A DNA stretch of 42,204 nucleotides, taken from contig CANRIJ010000001.1 in NCBI GenBank assembly GCA_947630635.1, positions 1 through 42,204 on the forward strand, written 5' to 3'. The DNA is from an uncultured Spirochaetaceae bacterium (GTDB lineage Bacteria > Spirochaetota > Spirochaetia > Sphaerochaetales > Sphaerochaetaceae). Shown here piece after piece: positions 1 through 6,970 of this stretch. Each line of letters begins with the position of its first letter. Position 1 is the first letter of the stretch. A program made the position numbers and the translations under genes. Under the pieces are notes generated by a model, which saw only the letters and a list, made by a program, of their open reading frames with translations, was not told where the DNA came from and made no database searches.

Positions 1-883
1 CCCCGGCCTCTTTTGCGCCCCTGTCCATCTCCCGGTGGAGGTAGGATTTTGTCACCGTGAAAATGCGGTCGGTGGGTTTCACCCCATACAGGCTCTTGAT
101 ATAGTCCCGCATTTCTTCACAGAGGAAGGCGGGCATTTGAATGACCCGGTTGCTCTTAGGGGTCTTGGGGTCGGTAATCACATCCTTGCCCTTAATCCGC
201 TGGTAGGACTTGGAGATGGTGACGGTCTGTTTCTCAAAGTCGAAGTCGCCAGGAGTGAGGGCCAGCAGCTCCCCCTCCCGGACGCCGCACCAGTAGAGCA
301 TTTCAAAGGCGTAATAGGAAAGGGGCTTGTCCATCATGGCCTCGGCGAATTTCAGATACTCCGCCTTTGTCCAGAACAGCATTTCCCGTCCCTTTGGCTT
401 TCCCATATTGCCCGCCTGGGCAGCGGGATTGACCTTTAGATTGTAGTGCCGTACCGCATGGTTGAACACGGCGCTCAACTGATTGTGCAGCGTTTTTAAG
501 TACACCGGAGAGTAGGGCTTGCCGTTCTTGTCCCGGTAACCCAGCATTTCATTCTGCCAGGCGATGACCTCCTTGGAGTGAATGTCGCACATCTTCCGCT
601 TGCCGAAGTACGGCACCAACTTCTTGTAGAGGATATGCTCTTTCGTCCCCCAGGTGTTTTCCTTGATACGGCCTTTCATGTCCGCCACATAGACAGCCAC
701 GAAGTTTTCAAAGGTCATTTCCAGGTCGGCGGTCTGTTGTTGCAGGAATGTCCGCTCCCACTCCAGAGCCTCCCGCTTGGTGGGAAAGCCCCGTTTCATT
801 TTCTTTACTTTCTTGCCCGTCCAGTCCTCGTAGTAAAAGGACGCATACCATGTGCCCTTTGCCTTGTCTTTGTATGCCGGCAT
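1..883 (-). CDS. int: Tyrosine site-specific integrase (3' end outside the window)
   Basis: This is an open frame of about 294 codons running off the left edge. It starts at the ATG at 883 behind a strong AAGGAGG site. The N-terminus (MPAYKDKAKGTWYASFYYED) is the arm-binding domain typical of Tn916/lambda-type integrases. Residues about 55-150 form the core-binding SAM-like domain (TFENFVAVYV, then NQLSAVFNHAVRHY). The catalytic domain begins near 168, with the box I arginine in WCGVREGELLAL and the beta-hairpin lysine in TPKSNRVIQMP. The later HxxR, His and Tyr residues lie beyond the window. Its likely role is integration and excision of the element at guaA. Only 13 bases separate it from the excisionase gene, so the two are cotranscribed. 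Confidence 0.93.
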   Translation of the reverse strand, partial: MPAYKDKAKGTWYASFYYEDWTGKKVKKMKRGFPTKREALEWERTFLQQQTADLEMTFENFVAVYVADMKGRIKENTWGTKEHILYKKLVPYFGKRKMCDIHSKEVIAWQNEMLGYRDKNGKPYSPVYLKTLHNQLSAVFNHAVRHYNLKVNPAAQAGNMGKPKGREMLFWTKAEYLKFAEAMMDKPLSYYAFEMLYWCGVREGELLALTPGDFDFEKQTVTISKSYQRIKGKDVITDPKTPKSNRVIQMPAFLCEEMRDYIKSLYGVKPTDRIFTVTKSYLHREMDRGAKEAG

Positions 884-896
884 TGTGGTTCCCTCC

Positions 897-1085
897 TTAT
901 TGTCTGTCCCGCAGCCCATAGAATTTTTCCTCGAAGTAGCGCCTGCTTACCCGTCCGGGAATGGTGAGAAAGCCTTTTTTCTTCAGCTCCTCGTTCATCT
1001 CCCGCACCAGCTTGTAGGCGTAGGGCTTGGAAATGCCCAGCTCCCTGGCGACCTCCTCTGCTCTCACAAACAGCTCCTTTTCCAT
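897..1085 (-). CDS. xis: Excisionase-like small helix-turn-helix protein
   Basis: A 62-residue protein beginning MEKELFVRAEEVARELGISK with a winged-helix/MerR-like fold. EEVARELGISKPYAYKLVREMN is the predicted helix-turn-helix, and RVSRRYFEEKFYG a C-terminal strand-helix. The frame also opens at a GTG at 1094, but that codon overlaps the AAGGAGG ribosome site. The ATG at 1085 sits about 8 bases downstream of that site and is preferred. Position directly upstream of the integrase, on the same strand, is that of excisionases in Tn916-type conjugative elements, where they bend att DNA to favour excision. The function is inferred from fold, size and neighbours. Confidence 0.8.
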   Translation of the reverse strand: MEKELFVRAEEVARELGISKPYAYKLVREMNEELKKKGFLTIPGRVSRRYFEEKFYGLRDRQ

Positions 1086-1117
1086 GGTCAGCACCTCCTT
1101 ATTTTAGTTTCGCAAAT

Positions 1118-1196
1118 ATGTTAATGTCACCATCTTCATTATACATTAACATAAGTGTTAATGTCAAGAATTTATTTCGCATTTTTGTTAAAGATT
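1118..1196. promoter_or_regulatory. Operator-like repeats between xis and the XRE regulator
   Basis: A perfect inverted repeat, CATTAACA (1144-1151) and TGTTAATG (1156-1163), flanks a TAAG spacer. The half-site recurs at 1119-1126 (TGTTAATG, within a TTAATGTCA direct repeat seen again at 1158-1166) and as TGTTAAAG near 1189. The motif TTTCGCA precedes both outer copies. Three spaced half-sites plus one palindrome between divergent genes is what a lambda-like repressor operator would look like; the XRE protein encoded alongside is the obvious ligand (inference). Confidence 0.65.
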
Positions 1197-1199
1197 ATC

Positions 1200-1228
1200 T
1201 TGCATCTTTCGCTTTTTTGCGCTATACT
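1200..1228 (+). promoter_or_regulatory. Sigma-70 type promoter for the XRE regulator
   Basis: TTGCAT at 1200-1205 and TATACT at 1223-1228 are separated by 17 bases. Transcription would start about 1235, leaving a leader of about 17 bases before the ATG at 1252. Confidence 0.65.
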
Positions 1229-1251
1229 ATTGGCAAAGGCGGTGGGATATT

Positions 1252-1809
1252 ATGACAGTCGGAGACAAGATAAAGAAAATCCGCACCTTTCGAGGCATGA
1301 CACAAAAGGAATTGGGGCTTGCTATCGGCTTTGAGGAAAAGGGAGCGGACAACCGGATCGCCCAGTATGAGACGAATTACCGTGTTCCGAAACGGGAACT
1401 GCTGGACAAGATGGCCGAGGCGCTGCGGGTAGACCGCCAGAACTTCTACACCATCGCCCCCGGCTCTGCCGAGGACTTCATGCGGACATTCTTCTGGCTG
1501 GACGAGGACAGCCCTGGCGCTATCCGCCTGTTCCAACTTGTCCGCAATCCGGGCAGAGCAGGGGCCGCTGATGATACCGCTGTACGGTACAATGATAGCG
1601 ATGACTGGCCCGCACACCCTCCCGTGGGTATGTACTTCCAGTATGGCCTTGTGGACGAGTTCATGCGGGAATGGCTTTTTCGTCAGCAGGAGTTACACGC
1701 CGGGGAGATCACCAGGGAAGAGTATTTTGAATGGAAACTCAACTGGCCCCATACCTGCGACGATGGCCTGGAAAGCGAATATTATATCCCTTGGCGGAAA
1801 AATAAATAA
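1252..1809 (+). CDS. XRE-family transcriptional regulator of the element
   Basis: A 185-residue protein. Residues 1-65 form a lambda-repressor-like HTH domain (GDKIKKIRTFRGMTQKELGL, then RIAQYETNYRVPKRELLDKMAEALRV), including the QYE motif of recognition-helix neighbours. The remaining 120 residues (HTCDDGLESEYYIPW near the end) are not recognised as a known domain, but such tails are common in regulators beside integrases of clostridial elements. It is transcribed divergently from xis-int across the palindromic repeats at 1118-1196, so it probably represses excision and its own promoter. Codon use matches int and xis, not the host genes. Confidence 0.85.
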   Translation: MTVGDKIKKIRTFRGMTQKELGLAIGFEEKGADNRIAQYETNYRVPKRELLDKMAEALRVDRQNFYTIAPGSAEDFMRTFFWLDEDSPGAIRLFQLVRNPGRAGAADDTAVRYNDSDDWPAHPPVGMYFQYGLVDEFMREWLFRQQELHAGEITREEYFEWKLNWPHTCDDGLESEYYIPWRKNK

Positions 1810-1819
1810 GACAAGCAAA

Positions 1820-1860
1820 AAAACCGCCCTGCTGAATTTGTCGTTCAGCAGGGCGGTTTT
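1820..1860. terminator. Strong bidirectional intrinsic terminator
   Basis: The perfect 17-bp arms 1820-1836 and 1844-1860 (core CCGCCCTGCTGAA and its complement) enclose a 7-base loop. Runs of A precede and T follow, so it works on both strands. It ends the XRE transcript and shields the element from guaA read-through. Confidence 0.9.
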
Positions 1861-1909
1861 GCTTGTCCTTTTGGGATTTTTCTCTTGAGAATACCGGGCG
1901 GACACAAAT

Positions 1910-1940
1910 AGTATCAATCCAGTATCAAGAGCAGTATGGA
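1910..1940. repeat. Short phased direct repeats near the element end
   Basis: AGTATCAA occurs at 1910-1917 and 1921-1928, with a degenerate AGTATGGA at 1933-1940: steps of 11 and 12 bases, about one helical turn. Their position between the terminator and the guaA junction fits arm-type integrase or Xis binding sites. This is inference only. Confidence 0.45.
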
Positions 1941-1984
1941 CGGGCAAAAAAGCCTGTATTCATGCGGGTTTTCGCCGTTTCGAG

Positions 1985-2001
1985 CGTCATTCCCACTCAA
2001 T
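1985..2001. other. Putative attachment-site junction at the guaA 3' end
   Basis: The last codons of guaA on the minus strand read GAG-TGG-GAA-TGA (1987-1998). This conserved coding tail is where guaA-targeting tyrosine recombinases recombine. Element-type sequence begins immediately past the stop codon. guaA is kept intact, as expected if the crossover restores the tail. The partner repeat should lie at the far, left end of the element, outside this window. Confidence 0.55.
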
Positions 2002-3531
2002 GGTTCCTGGCGGCTTACTGGTTATATCATAAAGGACCCTATTTACTCCCTTTACTTCGTTGCATATCCTGGATGCAGATCTCTCAAGAACATCATATGG
2101 CATTCTGTACCAATCTGCTGTCATGGCGTCCTCACTTGTAACAGCCCTTAGAGTACAGACTTCCCTATATGTTCTCTCATCGCCTTGGACTCCAACTGAT
2201 TTAACAGGAAGCAGGTCTGCAAGTGCCTGCCAGATTTTATTATAGAGTCCTGCTTTTCTGATTTCCTCAATGAAAATACTGTCGATATCTCTGAGGGTAT
2301 CAAGACGCTCTTTTGTGACTTCTCCGATGCACCTGACTCCAAGTCCGGGACCTGGGAAAGGATGTCTATCGACAAGCTCCTCGGGAAGTCCAAGCTCTCT
2401 TCCGAGGTCTCTCACTTCGTCTTTAAAGAGCTCCTTTAAAGGCTCCAAAAGCTTCCACTTAAGGTCCTTTGGAAGACCTCCTACATTGTGATGGCTCTTT
2501 ATAGTCGAAGATGGACCGCCCGTAGGACTCTTTGACTCGATTACATCTGGATACAGCGTTCCCTGGGCAAGATAGCTTATGCCCTCAATGCTTCTAGCCT
2601 CTCTATAAAAGACATCTATAAAGACCTTTCCTATTATCTTTCGCTTTGCCTCTGGCTCTGTTACGCCCTTTAAAGCTGTCAAGAACTCATTCTCTGCATC
2701 AGCATAGACAAGATTCATATCAAAGTGCTTGCCAAAGAGATTGAGAACACTCTCTGCCTCATTCTTTCTGAGCATGCCATTATTAACAAAGACGCAAGTC
2801 AGATTCTTTCCAATCGCCTTATGGATAAGAAGAGCCGCTACAGAGGAATCGACTCCACCAGAGAGACCGCAGAGAACCTTCTTATCTCCTACTTCCTCTC
2901 TTATTCTCTTAATCTCATCATCAATGAATGATCCCATGCTCCAATCAGGCTTTGCCTTGACTACATCAAGAACAAAGGACTTGATCATCTCAAAGCCCTC
3001 TTTGGTATGAACTACCTCAGGATGGAACTGGACCCCAATTAGCTTTCTCTCAAAATCCTCTATTGCGGCATTCTTGCAATCGTCAGTAGAGGCAATAATC
3101 TCAAAGCCATCTGGGATACTCTCAACTGAATCCCCATGGCTCATCCAAACCTGAGTATTATCATGAACACGTGAGAGAATCTCAGCTTTTCTATCGATAT
3201 AGGACAAATGAGATATCCCGTACTCTCTTCTGCCAGATGATACGACTCTGCCGCCAAGGCTCTTAGTCATAGCCTGAAGGCCATAGCATATTCCAAGAAT
3301 GGGAATTCCAAGAGAGAAGATACCCTTATCGGGCATTGGTGCATTCTCCTGGTTTACAGAACATGGTCCGCCAGATAATATGAGGCCCTTAATATTCTTC
3401 TCTTTGATCTCAAGAGGTGTTATTGTGCACGGCACAATCTCAGAATAAACGCCGCACTCTCTGACACGACGAGCAATAAGCTGACTGTACTGAGCACCAA
3501 AGTCTAGAACCAGAATAGTATCATGCGACAT
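1987..3531 (-). CDS. guaA: GMP synthase (glutamine-hydrolysing)
   Basis: Converts XMP to GMP with ATP and glutamine, the last step of guanine nucleotide synthesis. The 514-residue length is standard. The N-terminal class I amidotransferase has the nucleophile Cys82 (GICYG) and His170/Glu172 (FHPE). The ATP-pyrophosphatase P-loop SGGVDSS lies at 224-230. The C-terminal dimerisation domain ends in the conserved PPGTIEWE. Its ATG overlaps the stop of the upstream ECF S-component gene by one base (TAATG), so translation is probably coupled. The 3' end abuts the integrated element yet is complete. Confidence 0.98.
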   Translation of the reverse strand: MSHDTILVLDFGAQYSQLIARRVRECGVYSEIVPCTITPLEIKEKNIKGLILSGGPCSVNQENAPMPDKGIFSLGIPILGICYGLQAMTKSLGGRVVSSGRREYGISHLSYIDRKAEILSRVHDNTQVWMSHGDSVESIPDGFEIIASTDDCKNAAIEDFERKLIGVQFHPEVVHTKEGFEMIKSFVLDVVKAKPDWSMGSFIDDEIKRIREEVGDKKVLCGLSGGVDSSVAALLIHKAIGKNLTCVFVNNGMLRKNEAESVLNLFGKHFDMNLVYADAENEFLTALKGVTEPEAKRKIIGKVFIDVFYREARSIEGISYLAQGTLYPDVIESKSPTGGPSSTIKSHHNVGGLPKDLKWKLLEPLKELFKDEVRDLGRELGLPEELVDRHPFPGPGLGVRCIGEVTKERLDTLRDIDSIFIEEIRKAGLYNKIWQALADLLPVKSVGVQGDERTYREVCTLRAVTSEDAMTADWYRMPYDVLERSASRICNEVKGVNRVLYDITSKPPGTIEWE

Positions 3532-4082
3532 TAGGTTTTCTCCGTTTCGCTCTCTTTTCTATGAAAAAATGAGATTCTATAATCATCCAGACCCTTAAAG
3601 GCCTTAGATACCCCAAGATATAGTATAAGGCCAAGCACTGCACCGACTCCGCCTTGAATCAGATTTGGGACAACCTCTACAAGTGCCTCAGAATATGTTG
3701 TCAAAAATAGGCCAGTTAGAGAGAAATATCCCAAGCTCACAGCAAGCGTGCCTACAACGCCTGCAGCGATTTTTCTCCAGATTGGCGTCTTTGTTCCATT
3801 CACAATTAGGCCAATCAAGAGCCCCTCCACACCATGGACCACGAATGAGATTGGAGCATACTGGGCATAGCCTCCAATTAAATCAGAGAAGGCAGTGCCT
3901 AGGCCCCCGGCTATAAAGCCCAATACAGGACCGAAGGAGTAAGCCAAAAAGGAAACAGCAACATCGCAAAGAGAAATATAGCCACCGGTTGCAGGAGTAG
4001 GAATTCTGACAATAGTCGTAAACACAGCTACAATAGCGCTAGATAGTGCAATCAGCACAATTTTAAAAGCAGTTCTTTTCAT
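3531..4082 (-). CDS. ECF transporter substrate-binding (S) component
   Basis: A 183-residue membrane protein with about six helices and an N-terminal run (MKRTAFKIVLIALSSAIVAV). The TPATGGYISLCDVAVSF segment, the GPVLGFIAGGLGTAFSDLIGGY loop and YAPISFVVHGVEGLLIG are hallmarks of the PF07155-type S components. That family includes carriers for vitamins or their precursors, such as hydroxymethylpyrimidine and pyridoxine-like compounds. The S component binds substrate and docks on EcfT and the two ATPases encoded directly upstream. The substrate cannot be read from the sequence. It ends one base into guaA, and only one base separates its start from the ecfT stop. Confidence 0.85.
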   Translation of the reverse strand: MKRTAFKIVLIALSSAIVAVFTTIVRIPTPATGGYISLCDVAVSFLAYSFGPVLGFIAGGLGTAFSDLIGGYAQYAPISFVVHGVEGLLIGLIVNGTKTPIWRKIAAGVVGTLAVSLGYFSLTGLFLTTYSEALVEVVPNLIQGGVGAVLGLILYLGVSKAFKGLDDYRISFFHRKESETEKT

Positions 4083-4083
4083 C

Positions 4084-4818
4084 TCACAGAAATATTACAA
4101 TTAATATCGGAATTGTTACAGAGAGAATAACCTCCACCCCAGAAAGAAGAGAAAAGCCCATCTTAGCCTCCCTCCTTCCATTTCGTCCAAAGCCTCTCTC
4201 TTCAAGAGATGATGAAAACGAAGGAACCATCTTAAAGGAGTTGATTATCAGCGCTATTAAAAATGGTATTGCCTTATAGCCGCGCTTACCCTCTCTGAGG
4301 CGCATTGAGAGAGACATTCTTATGCTCTCATATAGGCTTGCAACATAGGGTATGAACCTGAAGATTAGCGAAAGACATAGGCAAGAAGAATATGGAAGGC
4401 GAAACCACCTGAGAGATTTGATGATATCCCTCTCTTTGACGCTTCTGATAAGAATAGCAAATGCCAGTGAGATCAAAATGAATCTCAATGAGACAATGAG
4501 GACTTTATCAATTGCCTCATGAGTGAGAATGACAAGGCTCCCGATTTCAAGTAGAGGCACTCCTCCTCTCTCCTCAAGGGGAGACATTAAAAATAAGAGG
4601 AGCACAATTGGGGCAATCAAGAGCATTGTCTTTGAAAATGCCTTAAGGCCCATAGCATCCAAGGAGAAGAGCGCAAAGAGAATAAATAGAAGCGCCAATA
4701 TGAAAGCATTATCGACAAAGAAAAGAGAAATCGAGAATAGGGGCGCAAACAAAAGCTTTGCCCTAGGATCTATTTTATGTATAGTGCTCTTTCTCTCTAT
4801 GTACAAAAGCGAGGTCAT
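4084..4818 (-). CDS. ecfT: ECF transporter transmembrane coupling protein EcfT
   Basis: A 244-residue CbiQ/EcfT-family protein that couples ATP hydrolysis to toppling of the S component. It opens with SLLYIERKSTIHKIDPRAKL, the typical EcfT start in which the DPRxK motif precedes the first helices. There are four to five hydrophobic segments, a cytoplasmic helical stretch with SLSMRLREGKRGYKAI (coupling-helix type) and a late PSFSSSLEERGFGRNGRRE motif. Its start overlaps the end of the fused ATPase gene by 4 bases (ATGA), so the two are translated together. Confidence 0.92.
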   Translation of the reverse strand: MTSLLYIERKSTIHKIDPRAKLLFAPLFSISLFFVDNAFILALLFILFALFSLDAMGLKAFSKTMLLIAPIVLLLFLMSPLEERGGVPLLEIGSLVILTHEAIDKVLIVSLRFILISLAFAILIRSVKERDIIKSLRWFRLPYSSCLCLSLIFRFIPYVASLYESIRMSLSMRLREGKRGYKAIPFLIALIINSFKMVPSFSSSLEERGFGRNGRREAKMGFSLLSGVEVILSVTIPILIVIFL

Positions 4819-6152
4819 TTCAGTCTCCCATCCTCTATCAATAGAGAGGCTCCATTAACCAGTGTTGAGAAAACCTCATCATGGGTAATCACAAGTATGC
4901 CATCCCCCCTCTCAAGAAAGAGTCTTATACACCTAAGAGATTCATCGTATGTCAAAGCATTGTCAATCTCGTCGAAAATGACAAAATCGCGATCCAGAAG
5001 ATAGAAAATCGCAACCTGAAGCATCTTTGCCTTTCCGTATGATAGCTTATAGACCTCATCCTCTAGATTAAGCGAAAAGAGCTTGGAAACACTCTCTATC
5101 CTCTCTTCCTCTCTTTTGCCGATTTTGCCTTGAAATACAGTCTTCAGCTCATCGAGAACAGTCGGCATATATAGATTCTCAAAGGGATTCTGCATTATAT
5201 ACGAAATGCTTCTTCTCCTCTCTTTATTGTCAAGAGAAACTCCATCGAGCTCTACGCTTCCTTTAGCATTCTTTATCAGACCGCATATCACCTTAGAGAG
5301 AGTGCTCTTTCCACTCCCGTTTTCTCCCATTAAGACGACTTTATCTCCGCTCTTTATCTCAAAATGCGGCACATCAAGAGAAAATCCGCTTTTTCCATCG
5401 CGTCCATTTCTCTTTAGAAATAAATTTTCGCACCTAAGAGTATGAGAGCACTCGCTCTTTATATCCTCTATATAAGCTGGAAGAGGCTCTTTTGAGTACT
5501 TAAAGAGCTCTCCGTTATCTAGGCGCCAAATCTCATCAAAGAGCCCATCATAGACACCTAGGTAGTGCGAACCCAAGACCAAAAACGAGGCATTCTCATT
5601 TAGTATTGCCTCCTTTAGACGCTCTCTCCAGTAGATTGAAAGGTCATCAAAGGGCTCATCAAGAACATAGAGTTTTGGAGAGATGAAGAAAATCTCACAT
5701 AGCCCTGCCCTCTTTTTCTCACCGCCGGACTCTTCAGAGAAGGGTGTTTCCAGAAAACCCTCCATGCCAAATAGAGAGAGCGCTCGTGCTTTCCTCTCAT
5801 TTTTTTCCCTCTCATCAAGCGCAAGGCTCTCGCTCTCAAACTCCAGATCATCAAATAGAGTTGAGAATACAAGCATTTCATCTGTATTTTGGCTTGTTCT
5901 TGCAACATAGCCCATTCTCTCCGGAATATCGAGCTCATTAAGGTCTTTGCCATCGAATTCGACACTCCCCTCCAAGTGCCCTTTATCATAATAGAGGGCA
6001 CTTCCAGTTAAGATCTTAGATAGCGTGGTCTTGCCAGAATTTGGTGGGGCAATAATAAGAACCCTCTTATTCTCCCCGATCTCTAAATTGAGATTTCTGA
6101 AAATAAGCGGGCCATCTTGGTATGAAAAACTAAGGCCCTTAATATTAAGCAT
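4815..6152 (-). CDS. ecfA: ECF transporter ATPase, two ABC domains fused in one chain
   Basis: A 445-residue protein with two complete ABC domains, the EcfA and EcfA' subunits of energy-coupling-factor transporters. Domain 1 (about 1-220) has a degenerate Walker A (APPNSGKTT), the signature SGGEKKRAGL and Walker B VLDEPF. Domain 2 (about 240-445) has a full Walker A (GENGSGKST), Q-loop QNPFENLYMPTV, an altered signature LSYGKAK and Walker B FVIFDEIDNAL, with Ile where Pro is usual, then the H-loop VITHDEV. The asymmetry suggests two unequal ATP sites. It begins immediately after the plsC stop with no spacer. Confidence 0.9.
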   Translation of the reverse strand: MLNIKGLSFSYQDGPLIFRNLNLEIGENKRVLIIAPPNSGKTTLSKILTGSALYYDKGHLEGSVEFDGKDLNELDIPERMGYVARTSQNTDEMLVFSTLFDDLEFESESLALDEREKNERKARALSLFGMEGFLETPFSEESGGEKKRAGLCEIFFISPKLYVLDEPFDDLSIYWRERLKEAILNENASFLVLGSHYLGVYDGLFDEIWRLDNGELFKYSKEPLPAYIEDIKSECSHTLRCENLFLKRNGRDGKSGFSLDVPHFEIKSGDKVVLMGENGSGKSTLSKVICGLIKNAKGSVELDGVSLDNKERRRSISYIMQNPFENLYMPTVLDELKTVFQGKIGKREEERIESVSKLFSLNLEDEVYKLSYGKAKMLQVAIFYLLDRDFVIFDEIDNALTYDESLRCIRLFLERGDGILVITHDEVFSTLVNGASLLIEDGRLK

Positions 6153-6917
6153 CTATCTTTTCTTCTTAGGCCAAGACGGAAGCCTGTCATAGGCCTCTCT
6201 AACCATATTCTCTACTCTAAGAGGAAGGTCTTTTAGCTCATCCGGCGTCAATTTAGAGCTGTCAATGGGAGGAAGAATCTCCACATAGATTTTGACAATC
6301 CCGAATCTATCAGCGCTTTCAAGGGTCTTTCTGACATTCTTCATCGCAACGGGGACAATTAGCGCTCCGGCTCTTGTTGCCATCTTGAATGAACCAGACT
6401 TGAACTCGCCGATTTTTCCATCCTTGCTTCTCGTTCCCTCTGGGAAGATAACCATTGGATAGCCCTTCTCGATGTTCTCAACGCCATCATGAATTGCCTT
6501 AATGGCATCCTTAGGACTCTTTCTATTTAGTGGCACACAGTGCAGAAGCCATAAAAGACCATTGATAATAGGAACTCTCCAAAGCTCTTTTTTTGCAACC
6601 ATTCCAGGCCATCTGCCAGTTGAATAGATTACAGGTATATCAATCATGGAAGAGTGATTTGGAAAGAAGCACATCTTCTCGCCCTTCTTCGGAAGGTTCT
6701 CATAGCCGATTATCTCGACAGAGGATCCCAGAAATCCCATGATCCAAAGACAGGCAGCATCAAGTATTGCATGAGGCACAGCCTCTCCAAGTCTCTTCAG
6801 ATGCAAAAGCCTCAATATTGCTCCAAGTAAAATTGCAACAATGGAAAGGAGTATAAACATAGGGAGAACAAGAATCCCTGCAAAGAATAGCCTAATGTAC
6901 TTCACTGCCTTTCTCAT
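6153..6917 (-). CDS. plsC: 1-acyl-sn-glycerol-3-phosphate acyltransferase
   Basis: Transfers an acyl chain to lysophosphatidic acid to make phosphatidic acid at the inner membrane. The protein has 254 residues. Hydrophobic anchors occupy about 10-35 and 50-65. The catalytic NHxxxxD motif is FFPNHSSMIDIPV, followed by VIFPEGTRSKDGKIGEFKSG, which contacts the phosphate. The tail is basic (PSWPKKKR). No Shine-Dalgarno precedes the ATG at 6917. A TAACCT hexamer ends 7 bases upstream, so it may open a leaderless transcript that also serves the ECF genes and guaA. Confidence 0.95.
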   Translation of the reverse strand: MRKAVKYIRLFFAGILVLPMFILLSIVAILLGAILRLLHLKRLGEAVPHAILDAACLWIMGFLGSSVEIIGYENLPKKGEKMCFFPNHSSMIDIPVIYSTGRWPGMVAKKELWRVPIINGLLWLLHCVPLNRKSPKDAIKAIHDGVENIEKGYPMVIFPEGTRSKDGKIGEFKSGSFKMATRAGALIVPVAMKNVRKTLESADRFGIVKIYVEILPPIDSSKLTPDELKDLPLRVENMVREAYDRLPSWPKKKR

Positions 6918-6924
6918 AGGTCAT

Positions 6925-6930
6925 AGGTTA
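6925..6930 (-). promoter_or_regulatory. Candidate -10 box (TAACCT) for plsC, leaderless
   Basis: On the minus strand TAACCT is followed by 7 bases and then the plsC ATG at 6917, with no ribosome site between. It matches the TANNNT pattern seen at other starts here. The -35 region is weak. Confidence 0.35.
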
Positions 6931-6970
6931 AATGCTTTTTCCCATTTTTTAAAGAAGCGGAAGAAAAAGG

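Larger units (their letters stand above)
1..2000. mobile_element. End of an integrative element inserted at the guaA 3' end
   Basis: The block holds a tyrosine integrase, an excisionase-like HTH protein, a divergent XRE regulator and a strong terminator, and stops at the guaA stop codon. Its base composition and codon choice (CGG, GCC, CTG, AAGGAGG ribosome sites) differ sharply from the AGA/ATA-rich genes that follow. The 3' end of guaA is an established target for genomic islands that use tyrosine recombinases, so the junction near 1987-2000 is read as one attachment end. The rest of the element would lie left of the window. The exact boundary cannot be fixed without the second att copy. 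Confidence 0.82.

Noticed and set aside
35..1124. Several plus-strand open frames opposite the integrase and xis
   Set aside because: They are mirror frames of GC-rich int/xis codons, without ribosome sites or recognisable content.
1222..1947. Minus-strand and alternative-frame proteins over the XRE gene and terminator
   Set aside because: They overlap the clear XRE gene, and some run through the terminator hairpin.
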